Shown here: positions 32,182-32,999 of the stretch, one piece after another
Position numbering within the stretch: position 1 is the stretch's first letter
Layout: every line of letters begins with the position of its first letter
Assembly: GCA_024641125.1 (NCBI GenBank)
Contig: JAHEDQ010000022.1
Coordinates: 1-32,999 of the forward strand
Direction of reading: 5' to 3'
Source: Candidatus Competibacteraceae bacterium
GTDB taxonomy: Bacteria > Pseudomonadota > Gammaproteobacteria > Competibacterales > JAHEDQ01
Length of the DNA: 32,999 nucleotides
Made by a program: the position numbers and the translations under genes
The notes under the pieces: generated by a model
Databases searched by the model: none
Told to the model about the DNA's origin: nothing
The model's input: only the letters and a program-made list of their open reading frames with translations

Positions 32182-32999
32182 TCAGTGCGACATGAGGACT
32201 GGAATTGTCATGTGATTGAGCAGATGCTCGGTGGCGCCACCGAGGACGTATTCGCGCATGCGAGAGCGTCCGTAGGCACCCATCACCAGCAGATCGATGC
32301 CCTCCGCAGCCACCGTCGACAGCAGCATGTCGCCCACCTCGATGTCGGTTGCGGTGCCGAACTCCGCCTCCACCTGAGTTCCGTGTCGCGCCAGATGCGC
32401 CGCGATATCGGCCCCAGGCAGGTCGCCATGACCCTTCAACTTGTCCTTGCCCTTTAGCGCCAGCACGCGAACGCTATCGGCCTGATTCAGAATCGGCAGG
32501 GCGTCGTTTACCGCCCGACAGGCTTCCCGACCGGCATTCCACGCCACCAGCACACGCCGGCCCACCGAGGTGTAGCGCCAAGCGTAGGGCACCACCAGCA
32601 CGGGGCGGCCGGATTCCATTACCAACCGGTTTGGCAGGTCTGTGGGCACGCTGCCGTCGTTGTGTTCCCGGTCCGTTTGCCCCACCACCAGCAGGTCTGT
32701 GTAAAAGGCATGGGTGCGCACGATCTCGGTCACATCGGCGCGCGCCTCGGTGTTGTCGATCAAGCGCCACTCATGGCTCAGCCCTGCCTCCGAGGCGCGT
32801 TTCTCAAAAATCTCCCGCAGCCTCTGTGCCCGATTCTGCAATCGCGCCACTTCCCGTTTCACCAACTCCGTGGGCACGAAGGTCGGCGTATTGGCCAGAG
32901 TCACAACGCATAGACCGGTCAAGCGCGCGCCGTGGCGGACGGCCAGATCCACGGACAATGCCAAACATTTCTCGCATTGCGATCCGTAGTCCAGATGAA
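32182..32999 (-). CDS. Tandem universal stress protein (UspA family), start outside the window
   Basis: Cytoplasmic adenine-nucleotide-binding stress protein with two Usp domains. The frame stays open through the window edge; the first residues visible (HLDYGSQCEKCLALSVDLA) are those just after the first beta strand, so only about the first dozen are missing and an internal TTG start is not right. At least 272 residues are present. Second-domain features include RRVLVAWNAGREACRAVNDA and a C-terminal GAYGRSRMREYVLGGATEHL, which matches the ATP-binding G-x2-G-x9-G(S/T) motif in outline, with Ala in place of the final Ser/Thr. The stop is 26 bp from the convergent channel gene; no hairpin is seen between them. 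Confidence 0.87.
   Translation of the reverse strand, partial: HLDYGSQCEKCLALSVDLAVRHGARLTGLCVVTLANTPTFVPTELVKREVARLQNRAQRLREIFEKRASEAGLSHEWRLIDNTEARADVTEIVRTHAFYTDLLVVGQTDREHNDGSVPTDLPNRLVMESGRPVLVVPYAWRYTSVGRRVLVAWNAGREACRAVNDALPILNQADSVRVLALKGKDKLKGHGDLPGADIAAHLARHGTQVEAEFGTATDIEVGDMLLSTVAAEGIDLLVMGAYGRSRMREYVLGGATEHLLNHMTIPVLMSH

Noticed and set aside
1-32999. CRISPR arrays, tRNA or rRNA genes, riboswitches
   Set aside because: I saw no regularly spaced direct repeats, no cloverleaf-like or rRNA stretches and no recognisable riboswitch core; a covariance-model scan would be needed to exclude small RNAs.

Overview
The window looks like a chromosomal segment of a GC-rich gammaproteobacterium, probably free-living and possibly marine or halophilic. 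I infer this from the gene families: an Uup-type ABC-F ATPase, a CHASE/PAS/GGDEF/EAL protein, a GDSL autotransporter, a two-gene RND efflux operon and a BacNav-like ion channel. The genus is not determined. I see no rRNA, tRNA, CRISPR array, prophage or complete insertion sequence. Two short non-coding inverted-repeat (MITE-like) elements are present.

Layout. Positions 1-5915 (minus strand) hold a branched-chain-amino-acid-type ABC importer (livG, livH, livM and a substrate-binding gene cut by the window start) behind an AMP-forming acyl-CoA ligase, probably a module that imports and CoA-activates a carboxylic acid. An IalB-family secreted protein (6254-6799, plus) follows, then an RND permease and its adaptor (6869-11176, minus). 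Next is a translationally coupled pair on the plus strand: a periplasmic binding protein and a membrane c-di-GMP enzyme with intact GGDEF and EAL sites (11448-15247). A GDSL autotransporter esterase (15302-17206, minus), a gene-poor 550-bp gap, and a D-Ala-D-Ala carboxypeptidase with a SPOR domain (17756-18916, minus) come next. An IS5-like MITE (19094-19253) precedes a Sel1-repeat protein and a coiled-coil LysM protein (19499-21254, plus).

Positions 21277-29926 are all minus strand and form the metabolic core. In transcription order they encode the Uup ATPase, a DUF4399 protein, a small double-cluster 4Fe-4S protein, a cobalt-type nitrile hydratase whose beta subunit is split into two overlapping genes (alpha, betaN, betaC, accessory protein), a plant/trypanosome-like phosphofructokinase, a MerR-family regulator and a creatinase. 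Nitrile hydratase would turn nitriles into amides and creatinase would turn creatine into sarcosine and urea, so the region has a nitrogen-scavenging flavour. No amidase, aldoxime dehydratase, urease or sarcosine oxidase lies inside the window.

Positions 29933-30199 carry a 267-bp MITE-like element flanked by TA. It supplies part of the stop codon of an endonuclease/phosphatase-family gene (30199-31161) and ends 6 bp upstream of the uup start codon. The window closes with a voltage-gated-type cation channel whose selectivity filter resembles engineered calcium-selective channels (31295-32155, plus) and a tandem universal stress protein cut by the window end.

The strongest candidates for something uncommon are the three-subunit nitrile hydratase locus, the calcium-like channel filter and the MITE wedged between two genes.
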